This document shows, piece by piece, positions 9,160 to 17,966 of a DNA stretch of 36,859 nucleotides. Below the pieces are notes generated by a model. The model was not told the DNA's origin and ran no database searches. It saw only the letters and a list, made by a program, of their open reading frames with translations. A program made the translations under genes and the position numbers. Every line of letters starts with the position of its first letter. Within the stretch, counting starts at the first letter, position 1. The stretch is taken from positions 1-36,859 of the forward strand of contig MU624638.1 of the NCBI GenBank assembly GCA_025349905.2. The letters are read 5' to 3'. This DNA comes from Blastocladiella britannica (Eukaryota > Blastocladiomycota > Blastocladiomycetes > Blastocladiales > Blastocladiaceae).

Positions 9160-11013
9160 ATGGACCACCCACAGACCAACACCACCGACGCAGCCCCTGC
9201 CCCTGCCCCCGCCGTCGCTACCATTGTTGCGGCCGTTGTGACCTCGCCATCCAAGCTGGCGGTTCCCGAGTCGGCCGCTGTGCCTGCTCGCCGGTCCCCG
9301 TCGCCCGCCCGCGGTGTGTCGCCGTCGCGTGCTCCCGTCGCCGCTGCTGCTCCGGCCTCGCCAAAGGCTGCGTCGCCGAAGCCCGCCGCTCCTGTGTCTC
9401 TGGCCAAAGCCCCTACTTCGCCGTCCAAGCCCGCTGCTGCCGCTCACGCTCACGCTGATGTCCCGGCGGTGGCTGCGCCTGCGTCGCCCAAGTCGCCCAA
9501 GTCGCCCAAGCACCCTAACTCTGGTCCCGTCTCCTCGCCCAAGATCGCGGCCCCCGACGCTGCCCCTGCCAACGGCGGTGGTGCCGAAGCCATGGACGTG
9601 GACGAGTCGGCGCACAACGGTGCCGGTAACGGCGAAAAGACGCCGACTCGCGCCTCGTCGCGCAAGTCGGGCAGCGGACCCGTGACCACCCCCAAGACCC
9701 GCAAATCGATCCCCGGCGGCTCCCGCAAGTCGTCCTCGGGCACCCCCAAGAACAAGAACCTGGTCACTAAGGAAGCGTTTGAGCTCGACGATCTGGTGTT
9801 TGCGCGCGTCCGCGGCTTCCCGTCGTGGCCCGCTCGGGTACCTACTTCTCTTTTTTTTTGTTTTTCCGTTTTACTGATAATGCGATCGGACAAACTATTT
9901 ATACAGGTTATTGACGAGAAGGATGTGCCAGAGCGTTTCCTGCGCGAGCGCAAGTCCTCGGCCGAGTACTGTGTCATTTTCTTTGGCACTTTTGAATTGT
10001 GCGTTGTTGATCTCTGCCGTTTTTTTTTTGTTTGTTGTTGTGCGCGTTGTATGGATCGAGTGAGAACACACCAACTAAAACAAAAACATCAACAGCGGCT
10101 TCATCACCAAGGACAACCTGTTCCCCTTTGGCGACAACATCGAGGCGCTCGGGACCTCGGCCGCGGCCGGCCTGGCCCGCGCCGTCAAGCAGGCGTCGGA
10201 GGAGCCCGACCTTGTGATTGAGAAGCTGGAGCAGATCAAGCGCAAGTCGACTGACGATGAGCTTGCGGACGAGGACGACGAGCCCAAGGGCAAGGGCTCC
10301 CGCAAGTCAGCCGACAAGAAGACCCCGACCAAGGCGTCGCGCACGTCGGCCCGCGGGTCGTCTTCGGCCGTCAAGCGCCGCGGCGCGGCTGCCACCGAGG
10401 ACGAGGAGGACGGTGACAAGCGCTCCAAGCGCGTACGTATTTTCATTTTGCTGATTTTGTTCTTTTGTTGATCCGATCCTTTCATCAACAGGCTCGCACC
10501 ACGGAGGCGCGTAAGGAGTCCTCGGCCAACAGCGAGAAGCTGATGAAGTGGCGCCACTGCTTGCAAAAGACCTTTATTCGCGTACGTTTTACTTTGTTGA
10601 GGTGCCAATGGGTTTGTTTTTCTCACTAAATTGCCGTCTTTCCTTATGCAGGACAAGGCTTGCGGCGAGAAGCCCCGCGCGTCGCCCGAGTTCATCAACA
10701 CAGTGGTATGTTGTTGCCTTCTTTATTTTCCCAATTACAACCCGCTAAATAATAATAATAACAGGAGTGGGATCAAGTCAACGCTGTTTTCACAGAATTC
10801 ATGGCGTACGTCGAGAGCCCCGATTTTGACGTTGCGGCCGTCAACGAGATCAAGCTGTACAAGGTGGTGCGCCTGATGCACTCTGGCCTCACCACGGCAA
10901 CTCCCGAGCCCGCAGTGCTCGAGCACGATGTTCCGGCCAAGACGCAGCGGCTCCTGGATGCCCTGAAGCAACGCATGGGTCTTCTGACTGGCGATGGCGA
11001 GGGCACTGCCTAA
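9160..11013 (+). CDS. PWWP-domain chromatin protein with C-terminal helical bundle
   Basis: Six exons, 9160-9837, 9907-9998, 10096-10432, 10492-10581, 10652-10705 and 10765-11013, give 499 residues. Residues 1-205 are a disordered Ala/Pro/Ser/Lys tail with many SPK, SPS and TPK sites. The PWWP domain (about 208-275) opens FELDDLVFARVRGFPSWPARV, where PSWP is the signature, and goes on through CVIFFGTFEFGFITKDNLFPF; its aromatic cage would read methylated H3K36. A Lys/Glu/Ser-rich nuclear linker with KRSKR follows. The C-terminal 110 residues (KLMKWRHCLQKTF ... AVNEIKLYKVVRLMH ... AKTQRLLDALKQRMG) resemble the helical C-terminus of fungal Pdp3-type PWWP proteins and, more remotely, the TFIIS-N/LEDGF integrase-binding fold. 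In yeasts such proteins tether the NuA3/Mst2 H3 acetyltransferase to transcribed genes. That partner is inference here. Three introns fall within the C-terminal helical region. Confidence 0.85.
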
Positions 11014-11214
11014 TTCCATGTGCCTGAGGAAGAAGGGAAGAAGAAGGTGCGCAATAGTGTGCAGCCCAAGCAGCCTTGTCTTTTTTTGTCATTTCATTTT
11101 CCTTTCCCTTTTTCTTCTTTCATTCGCCTTTTCGTTTTTTATCCCCCTTTGTCTGCTCCTAAGTTATTTGTCCTCGATCCGGTCAATGAAGTTGTTGATT
11201 CAAGAAATCTACAT

Positions 11215-12483
11215 TCAGTGCAGCATGATGCGGACACCGCCAACGACCGGCTTAACGTTTGGCCGCGTTGAGCAGTTGCGTTCCGAGGCGCGGGCATATG
11301 CTTGTTGGCTGCCCCGGCTCGTGGCATTGGTCGCGCTCGCAATCTCCTTGGCCAGGTGCCGGAGCTGCGTGACGGGGATCGCGGCGAGGTTGCGGCCGTG
11401 CATGCCGCGCGACGAGCACACTTTGGCGGCCAGACCACGCGAGATCCCGCACTGCGCCGCGACAAACGCCACGCGAGCCACCAGGGGAGCGCGCACTTCG
11501 CCCGACTGGTGCTCGACTTCCTTGATCGTTGTCGTAGACCGTTGCTTGGAGGAGGACGAGGCTTGTGGTGTTGCGGCATTCCACAGGCGGATCGAGGAGG
11601 CAGCAAGTCGGAACGGCGCGTCGCGGGCGTAAAACTCGGCGTACTCGCGCCAGGCGCCGCACTCGAGCCGCAGGGACGCGTGCCCGACCGCCCGCATGTG
11701 CGCCAGCGCCGCCAGACCCGACCGGTACGGCGCACGGGTTGCCTCGGGCGCCAGCACCGCATCGTCGTCCTCGTTGTCGCTGTCAAACTCGTCATCGTCG
11801 TCCAGATCAAACGCCAGATCGATGTCGTCAGCATCCGTTGCGTCGTCGGCATCGGTGGTCACCCACGCCGGATTGTAGAATGGCGCGTGGCAATGCAGGC
11901 AGTGGTGCAGGTCGTGGATCTTGGAGTGCAGGTACTCGATCAGCGCCGCCGCGCCGCCGGGACCAGGAACCAGGTGTTCGGCGTACGGGATCCGGAACGA
12001 GTGGTCGCGGAGCAGGTGGAATTGGAGCGCGGCCATCGAGTGCGGAGTGTACATGGCGGTGCCAGGGCAGAGCGGGCAAAAGTGGAAGTCGTCCTCGTCC
12101 TCCAGGTCGTCGTCGTCGTCATCATCGCTGTCGGCCACTTCTCCGTCAGAATCCGACGTGGTGGGTTCAGCAGGGGCGAGCGTTGGCGATGGGGGCGGGG
12201 AGCGCGAGTGCTGGCGTGATCGGAGATGGATCGCAAGAGCGCCAGGATGAGCAAAGGTCTTTTGGCAGGGGCGGCAGTGGTAGCTCACGTCGCCTTCCTC
12301 TTGAGGGTCCTTGGTGCTTGATGAGTTGGTGGAGAGCGAATCGCTCGATCCTTGGTGATGCTCAACTCCCTCGTCGTGACTGAGGGGGGAGGATGCACGC
12401 TGCTTGCTGCGGCCAGAGTCCTTGCGATGGAGGCGCTGCTGGCGGCGGGTATCCTTGGTGGTATCGGTGGTGGGCATGTACAT
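11215..12483 (-). CDS. Divergent Rei1/ZNF622-like C2H2 zinc-finger protein (60S maturation)
   Basis: A single exon of 422 residues. After a Ser/Lys-rich N-terminus there is a U1-type finger YHCRPCQKTFAHPGALAIHL (about residues 68-90). A second finger, CPLCPG ... QFHLLRDHSF, leads into RIPYAEHL, and then come LIEYLHSKI and CLHCHAPFYNP. The arrangement of finger, H...F.IP....L, leucine-rich helix and next CxxC finger is that of Rei1/Reh1 and animal ZNF622, cytoplasmic factors that help release Arx1 and Tif6-linked factors from pre-60S particles. GLAALAHMRAVGHASLRLE and EYAEFYARD match the last finger and the E..DFYD segment. Two long Asp/Glu runs are inserted between fingers. The family's conserved C-terminal LPSG/GHRSL block is not seen; the tail is instead Ala/Arg-rich. 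Either a fast-evolving orthologue or a paralogue. Diverges from the P2 gene. Confidence 0.72.
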   Translation of the reverse strand: MYMPTTDTTKDTRRQQRLHRKDSGRSKQRASSPLSHDEGVEHHQGSSDSLSTNSSSTKDPQEEGDVSYHCRPCQKTFAHPGALAIHLRSRQHSRSPPPSPTLAPAEPTTSDSDGEVADSDDDDDDDLEDEDDFHFCPLCPGTAMYTPHSMAALQFHLLRDHSFRIPYAEHLVPGPGGAAALIEYLHSKIHDLHHCLHCHAPFYNPAWVTTDADDATDADDIDLAFDLDDDDEFDSDNEDDDAVLAPEATRAPYRSGLAALAHMRAVGHASLRLECGAWREYAEFYARDAPFRLAASSIRLWNAATPQASSSSKQRSTTTIKEVEHQSGEVRAPLVARVAFVAAQCGISRGLAAKVCSSRGMHGRNLAAIPVTQLRHLAKEIASATNATSRGSQQAYARASERNCSTRPNVKPVVGGVRIMLH

Positions 12484-12860
12484 GTTGTGAATTGTTGAAT
12501 TGGTTTATGGCTTGTTGTGGTGGTGGGTGCTCGTGGCGGCCAGGCTCGCCGTTTTGTACCGCGAGCATACGTGAGTTGAGTCGCCATTGGTCGGTTGAGT
12601 CAACTTGCCACCAGAAAAAAGCTCGGACCATTCCGCCCGGAGCAAGGCGACCACCCACGTGCAACTCGGATCACGTGCCGTCCCAAAAAAAATCGAAATC
12701 TTCTGCAACATTTTGCAAAATCAGGGAATCTCTTCAGAAGCTCCAGCGCGCTAATTCAACTAGCTTAAATCGTTGAGGATTCCCGTACGTTAATACTTTT
12801 CAATATCGCGAATCCGAACAAAAAACCAACTAAATCAATAAAAACAATAAAGAAACAACA
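12484..12860. promoter_or_regulatory. Divergent promoter of the REI1-like and P2 genes with two CACGTG boxes
   Basis: The 377-base gap between the minus-strand Rei1-like start and the plus-strand P2 start holds two CACGTG palindromes, at 12656-12661 and 12672-12677. The second lies in ATCACGTGCC (12670-12679), identical to the box upstream of YTM1. A-rich runs at 12836-12860 form the P2 leader. All three genes served by these boxes act on the 60S subunit, which suggests a shared bHLH/Cbf1-type regulator (inference). Confidence 0.5.
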
Positions 12861-13193
12861 ATGAAGTACATTGCCGCTTTCCTGCTCGCCAAGCTCGGCG
12901 GTAACGACGCGCCGTCGACCAAGGACATCAAGGCCATCCTTGGTGCCGTTGGTATCGAGGTTGAGGCGGCCGAGCTCAAGAAGGTGCTGGCCGAGCTCGA
13001 GGGCAAGAACATTGACGAGGTGATTGCCGAGGGCTCCACTAAGCTCGCGTCGGTCCCCGCCGGTGGTGCCGCGTCGTCTGGCTCGGCTGCCCCCGCTGCT
13101 GGTGGCGCTGCCCCGGCCGCGGCCGCTGAGGCTGCTCCGGTTGAGGAGGAGGAGGAGGAGGACGAGGACATGGGTTTCGGTCTGTTCGACTAA
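12861..13193 (+). CDS. RPP2: 60S acidic ribosomal stalk protein P2
   Basis: An intronless 110-residue protein. It opens [19 protein letters not shown], the dimerisation domain typical of P2 as opposed to P1, followed by [14 protein letters not shown] and [16 protein letters not shown]. An Ala/Gly-rich hinge and an acidic run lead to [10 protein letters not shown], the universal C-terminal peptide of stalk P-proteins that recruits translational GTPases (eEF2, eEF1A) to the ribosome. Length matches the family (105-115). The start context CAACAATGAAG and the A-rich leader fit a highly expressed gene. A canonical AATAAA lies 28 nt after the stop. Confidence 0.98.
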   Translation: MKYIAAFLLAKLGGNDAPSTKDIKAILGAVGIEVEAAELKKVLAELEGKNIDEVIAEGSTKLASVPAGGAASSGSAAPAAGGAAPAAAAEAAPVEEEEEEDEDMGFGLFD

Positions 13194-13220
13194 GTCGCCA
13201 ACCTCTCTCTTCGTGTAAGT

Positions 13221-13226
13221 AATAAA
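13221..13226 (+). terminator. Polyadenylation signal AATAAA of the P2 gene
   Basis: AATAAA sits 28 nt downstream of the P2 stop codon, followed by a T-rich stretch at 13245-13260. This is a standard fungal 3'-end arrangement. Confidence 0.55.
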
Positions 13227-13292
13227 ACAGTGTTACTTCCAATCATTTTTTTTTGTTGCTCTCTTTCTTCATCAATACCCAATCATAAAAAA

Positions 13293-15340
13293 ATGTCAAC
13301 CGCACTCAGGTAAATTATTCACACATTGTATGATCAATCCAAGTAAGATATTAATAAAATTGGACAATAGCTTCCTCCCGGCACCAAAACATGCCGCCCC
13401 CGAGCCAGCCCAACCGGCGGTAGCACCGCACGCACCCGCCGTGGCCTCGATCGCTGCTTCTCGGGCGCTGATGCGGGTCGCCGCCGGCCCACCGCCCTAT
13501 GGCCAGCGTCAGGGCTTCTTGCCCCGCACCCCTGCCGACTTTGGCGACGGCGGCGCCTTTCCCGAAATCCACGTGCTGCAGTACCCGCTGGCCATGGGCA
13601 AGGACAAGACGGTACAGTGTCTTTATCTTTACCTGATTCATTCAAACGACTCAACTCATAAAGGAAAATTGGATACCAGACCACGTCAACCACCGTCGCA
13701 TTGCAGGTGGACGAGCACGGTAAACTGCGCTTCGATGCTCTGGCCCGTCACGGCCACACTGCCGACACCCAGGTCCTCTCCGAGTACAAGGATCTGGTGC
13801 CCATGGACATTCCGCACGACGCCCACACCCAGTGGGCGAAACCATCGGCCGAGGAGGTTGCCGAAACCACCGACAAGACCAAGAGGGCGCTGGAACTGAT
13901 CATTGCCGGCAAGGTTGCGGCCACCAAGCCGACCGACTTGCTGAAAAAGGGCACCCCGACCGCGCCCGTGGTCGTAAAGTACACGCCAACGCAGCACGGT
14001 GGGAAGGCCGGGACCACACGGATCATCTCCATGGTCGAAATGCCTGTTGATCCGCTCGAGCCCGCGCGGTTCGGGTTCAAGCGGTTGCCCCCTGGTCCGT
14101 TTTCCATTTTCTTGTGAAGTACGTTGTCATTTTCACTCATGGACGAAAATATATAGGCCCTCCGTCCCCACCGCCGCCCGTGCTCCACTCGCCGCCGCGC
14201 AAGCTCACGAAAAAGGAGCGCGCCGAATGGACCATCCCACCGTGCATTTCCAACTGGAAGAACGCCAAGGGCTACACGATTCCGCTCGACAAGCGTCTTG
14301 CCGCCGACGGCCGTGGCTTGCAAGAGGCGGTGATCAACGACCGGTTTGCGCACTTCTCGGAGGCCCTGCAGATTGCGGAGCGGCACGCGCGCGAGGAGGT
14401 CCGGCAGCGGGCGCTGCTGCAAAAGAAGATTGCCGAAAAGGAGATTGAGTTGCGCGAGGCACAGCTGCTGGAGCAGGCGCAGCGTGCTCGCGAGGAGCGG
14501 GCCGGGTTTGGCCCCTCGTCTTCTTCGGCCTTTGCCGGTGGTGCTAGTGGTGGACCCGACGATGGGAACGACTACCGGATGGATCGTCATGATGACGACG
14601 ATGACGAGGACGGAGACGACGAGGATGCTCGTGCGCGCGAAGACATGCGGCGTGAGTTGCAGGCCAAGCTGCGCCGCGAGGTCGGCATGTCGCACATGGG
14701 ATCGGACGCACGGGCCCGCGCCGCGCGCCTCGCCGACCAGGATCGCGACATTTCGGAAAAGATTGCGCTCGGCGAGGTGCAGCCAACGGTCGCGCGCGAT
14801 GCCATGTTTGACTCGCGGCTCTTTAACCAGAGTCAGGGACTTGGCAGCGGGTTTGGCAACGAGGATGGTACGTTCTCATCCCCTTTCTACAGTACAGTGA
14901 GATCATTTCTGACACCATATGATGTTATAGGCTACGACGTGTACGACAAGCCCCTCTTTTCAGGCGCGGCCAGCGGCATGTCGTCCGTGTACCGCCCGTC
15001 CAACAAGGGCGACTCGGAAATGTACGGTGGCGATGCGGACGCGGCGTACGAGCAGCTGAGCAGCACCGACAAGTTCATGCCGGCGCCTGGCCGCGGGTTC
15101 TCGGGCACTGACGGCGGCACATCCGGATCAGCAGCACCTGGCGGTGGTGGTCCGCGCGATGGGCCCGTGGAGTTTGAGCGGGCGGCCGCCACGTTCTCGG
15201 CGAGCAGCGAACAACCCGGCAGTGACGTATTTGGGGTGGGTAATTTGTTGTCGCAGGCGCGCAAGGCACGGCACCCGCGCGACGACGATGAGCGCGCGGA
15301 CGACCTGGACCGGTCGGCCAAGCGCAGCCGACGAGACTGA
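13293..15340 (+). CDS. PRP45: Spliceosomal and transcription co-regulator SNW1/SKIP (Prp45)
   Basis: Five exons, 13293-13309, 13371-13611, 13680-14094, 14157-14867 and 14931-15340, give 597 residues. The first exon is only 17 nt (MSTAL plus two bases) and the splice restores the family start SFLPAPKHA. The SNW domain is nearly intact: FDALARHG, DLVPMDIP, YTPTQHG, IISMVEMPVDPLEPARF, PPSPPPPVLHSP and the signature CISNWKNAKGYTIPLDKRL followed by AADGRGLQ. Downstream come a Glu/Arg-rich helix, RDISEKIALG, DSRLFNQSQGLGSGFG, YDVYDKPLF and YRPSNK, all in family order. SNW1 belongs to the activated spliceosome (NineTeen-related complex) in the nucleus and bridges U5/U6 RNA and Prp factors. Exon 3 contains a second, in-frame acceptor (GCATTGCAG) 27 nt inside the chosen one; homology favours the longer exon. 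Confidence 0.96.
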
Positions 15341-15536
15341 ATAAAACAATTGGGAATTTCAATTTGGACAGTGACGTGACGCGAGCCAACCATTGGCCAT
15401 GCGCCTCCCAACGATATCGACAGGAGGCGCATTGGCAACCACGTACTCTCCAGCGTCGTTGCCGCGCGGTCTTCGCTCTCTTTCAATTTTTTTTTCCGTA
15501 TCCTCGCGACCGACCTACCAAACGACTACAAACAAC

Positions 15537-16527
15537 ATGTTCCCCGTTCTTGTTACGCTCTTGGCCCTCGGCCATGCCGCCCAGGCGTTAAATGGCAACG
15601 ATGTCAGCGTTATCCTGGACCTGCACAACAAGTCCGTATCTGAATTAGCAATGAGAAAAAAAACGACGCGTCTCACATTTTTTTACAATAAACAGATTGC
15701 GGTCCGCTTCCAGCATCAACCAACCGCTGTCGTGGGACAATGGGATTGCGGCCTTTGCGCAGTCGCGCGCCAACGCGCAGGCGTCAGCGTGCAGTCTCTC
15801 GCACAATGGCCACGGCAGCTACGGCGAGAACCTGGCCATGGGGTTCGGGTCGTCGGGATCCATCTCCAATTTGGTGAACCTGTGGGTCCGGGAAGGTCCG
15901 CTCGGTGGGCATTTCACTCAGATGATCTGGGCCCAGTCCAAGCGCATTGGGTGCGCGACCACGTCTGGGTGCGGCGGGACGTACTTGGCGTGCAACTATG
16001 ATCCGGCGGGGAACATGGGCGGGCAGAACCCGTGGACGGGGAACCCTTCGCTTCCGGTTAGGCCTGCGCCCGCACCCGCACCCGCGCCTGCTCCTGCTCC
16101 TGCTCCGGCTCCGGCTCCGGCTCCTGCTCCTGCTCCGGCTCCCGTTAAACCCGCGGATCCTGCCCCAGCCAAACCTGAGGAATCCGCTCCAGTCAAGCCC
16201 GAGGAACCTGCCCCAGCCAAGCCTGAGGAGTCTGCTCCTGTCTCTTCGTCGTCCAGCTCTGTACCGCCGGCGTCGACTTCCACGCCCGAGGCTACCACTT
16301 CCACCACATCGGTCTCGACCTCAGCTACGGCCACTCCATCCACGTCCGCCGAGCCGTCTTCCACGCCCGTGTCGGGAGGAAACCGTGTTGCCGGCGGCAG
16401 CAGTAGTGGCGAGGACAAAAAGACATCAGTGACCCTTGGATCCGATCTCCAGAGCGGCGCTGCTTCTTCCTTTTTGTCCTCGGTGGCAGCCCTTGCTAGC
16501 ATCGTCGCGCTCGCCCTGGCCTTGTAA
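15537..16527 (+). CDS. Secreted CAP-superfamily (SCP/PR-1) protein, probably GPI-anchored, copy 1
   Basis: Two exons, 15537-15631 and 15696-16527 (phase 2), give 308 residues. A signal peptide, MFPVLVTLLALGHAAQA, precedes the CAP domain (about residues 20-165). Domain motifs are LDLHNKLRS (first cavity His), YGENLAMG (Glu), GHFTQMIWAQS (second His) and CGGTYLACNYDPAGNMGGQ with NPWTGN. CAP proteins bind sterols or lipids and, in fungi, export sterols (Pry) or act as effectors. The second half is a (Pro-Ala)13 run, a KPEE(S/P)APA repeat and a Ser/Thr-rich stalk. The end, SGAASSFLSSVAALASIVALALAL, broken here as SGAA plus a hydrophobic tail, has the layout of a GPI-attachment signal. Tandem with a second copy 264 nt downstream. 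Its domain lacks the intron that copy 2 has in the CNY motif. Confidence 0.9.
16063..16140 (+). repeat. In-frame (Pro-Ala)13 coding microsatellite
   Basis: Seventy-eight bases of CCN-GCN hexanucleotides encode thirteen Pro-Ala pairs between the CAP domain and the Ser/Thr stalk of copy 1. The units differ at third positions (CCTGCT, CCGGCT, CCCGCA), so this is an old, selected peptide spacer more than a fresh slippage array. Copy number could vary between strains. Confidence 0.7.
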
Positions 16528-16791
16528 ACCAAAATGTAATTGTATTCACTTACTGTTGTCGTTATGAGGAAAAAAAAAGCCACCTTACTTGATTTCATGG
16601 ATGAGGCTCGAGGAAATGGCGCCGAGCCCACGCCACCATTTTTTCTAACGCGCGTGCAGAAAGCTCTCGATACAACTGCCGCACCCATCCCTCTCTTTCC
16701 AGCATACTTTCAAGTAAAAAAAAACCCTTATAGAAATCTTGAAAGTATAGACCAACTCGGCAGGCCCTTTTCATACAAATACTACAATATA

Positions 16792-17891
16792 ATGTCCCAG
16801 TCGCTTCTTATCGTCCTGGTCGCTATTGCGGCCCTCTCCAATGTGGCCACCGCCGCGCTCCCTAACGGTGCTGCCAGCGCCATTGTCGCTGCCCACAACT
16901 CGTGCGTACAAAACGTTATTTTCAAGGGCGAAAAAGAGTGAAACATTGGCAAAGTCACTCACAAAACAACAATCGATGAAATAACCCTCATTCACCATCA
17001 CTTGCAGTCTCCGGAGCGCTATGGGTGTGCGCTCGCAGGTGTACTGGGACAGCAACCTGGCCAACTTTGCCAGTGGTCGTGCTGCGTACCAGGTCCGCAT
17101 TTGCGGCCTGTCGCACGATGGCCACGGCGGCTACGGTGAGAACCTGGCCATGTCCAGTGGCAGCGGATGGGACGTGGGCACTGCCCAGAGACTGGTTGCC
17201 ATGTGGGCTCGCGAGGGTATCACTGGCGGTCACTTTACCCAGATGATTTGGGCCCAGTCGACGGCGGTTGGATGCGCCATCGCCCAGGGCTGCGGCGGCA
17301 CGTACCTTGCCTGCAACTGTACGTTGTTTTTTGCTTGGTCACAAGACTGAATCAAGCTGACCCCCCCCTCAATAATAAGACTCGCCCGCTGGTAACATGG
17401 GCGGCCAGAACCCGTGGACCGGCAACCCGAGTGCGCCCCAGCCCCCCCCGCCGCCGCCGGCGCCCAAGCCCGCTCCCCCGGCGCCCAAGCCCGCCCCGGA
17501 GGCTGCTCCCGCCGCTGCTCCCGCCGCTGCTCCCGCCACTGCTCCCGAAGCCGCTCCCGCCGCTGCCGCCCCCGCTGCTGATGCCACCCCCGCATCGCTC
17601 GCGGCCACCACCCCGGCTGGTCCCGTGGAGAAGACGGTGTTTGATCTGCCCGCAGTGAGCGATGCTGCTCCCGCTGCCGCTGCTGCCCCCGCGGCGCCCG
17701 CCAACGCTGCTGCGCCTGCCAAGGGCAAGACCGCCGGTGGCTCGATTGTCGGTGGCTCAACTGCCGGCGCGTCCGGCGCCGTGACGCTGTCGTCGGATCT
17801 GCAGGCGGCCGAGGCGTCGTCGTCGACCTCCCTCGCAGCCTCGAGTGCTCTGGCTGCGGTTGCTGGCCTGGCGGTTGTGCTCCTTGTGTAA
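16792..17891 (+). CDS. Secreted CAP-superfamily (SCP/PR-1) protein, probably GPI-anchored, copy 2
   Basis: Three exons, 16792-16901, 17008-17318 and 17380-17891, give 310 residues. Signal peptide MSQSLLIVLVAIAALSNVATA. The CAP domain carries IVAAHNSLRSAMG, YGENLAMSSGSG, AREGITGGHFTQMIWAQS and CGGTYLACNYSPAGNMGGQ with NPWTGN, close to copy 1. A Pro-rich (PPPPPPAPKPAPP) then Ala-rich (EAAPAAAPAAAP) spacer follows, ending in ASSSTSLAASSALAAVAGLA plus VVLLV, a GPI-type tail. The first intron sits at the same place as in copy 1, right after the helix His, in the same phase 2, which marks common descent. The second intron (phase 1, within CN-Y) is missing in copy 1. Ala/Pro composition of the spacers differs, so these evolve fast while the domains stay conserved. 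Confidence 0.9.
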
Positions 17892-17966
17892 GTGAACAGC
17901 GATGCAGGTTGTTTTTGTCATTTTTTAGAACATTGATTTTTTTTTTTTAACCAATGAAGGCTTTTC

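Noticed and set aside
16063..16140. CRISPR-like or non-coding repeat array
   Set aside because: The units are hexanucleotides in frame within a secreted protein and encode Pro-Ala pairs; there are no spacers.
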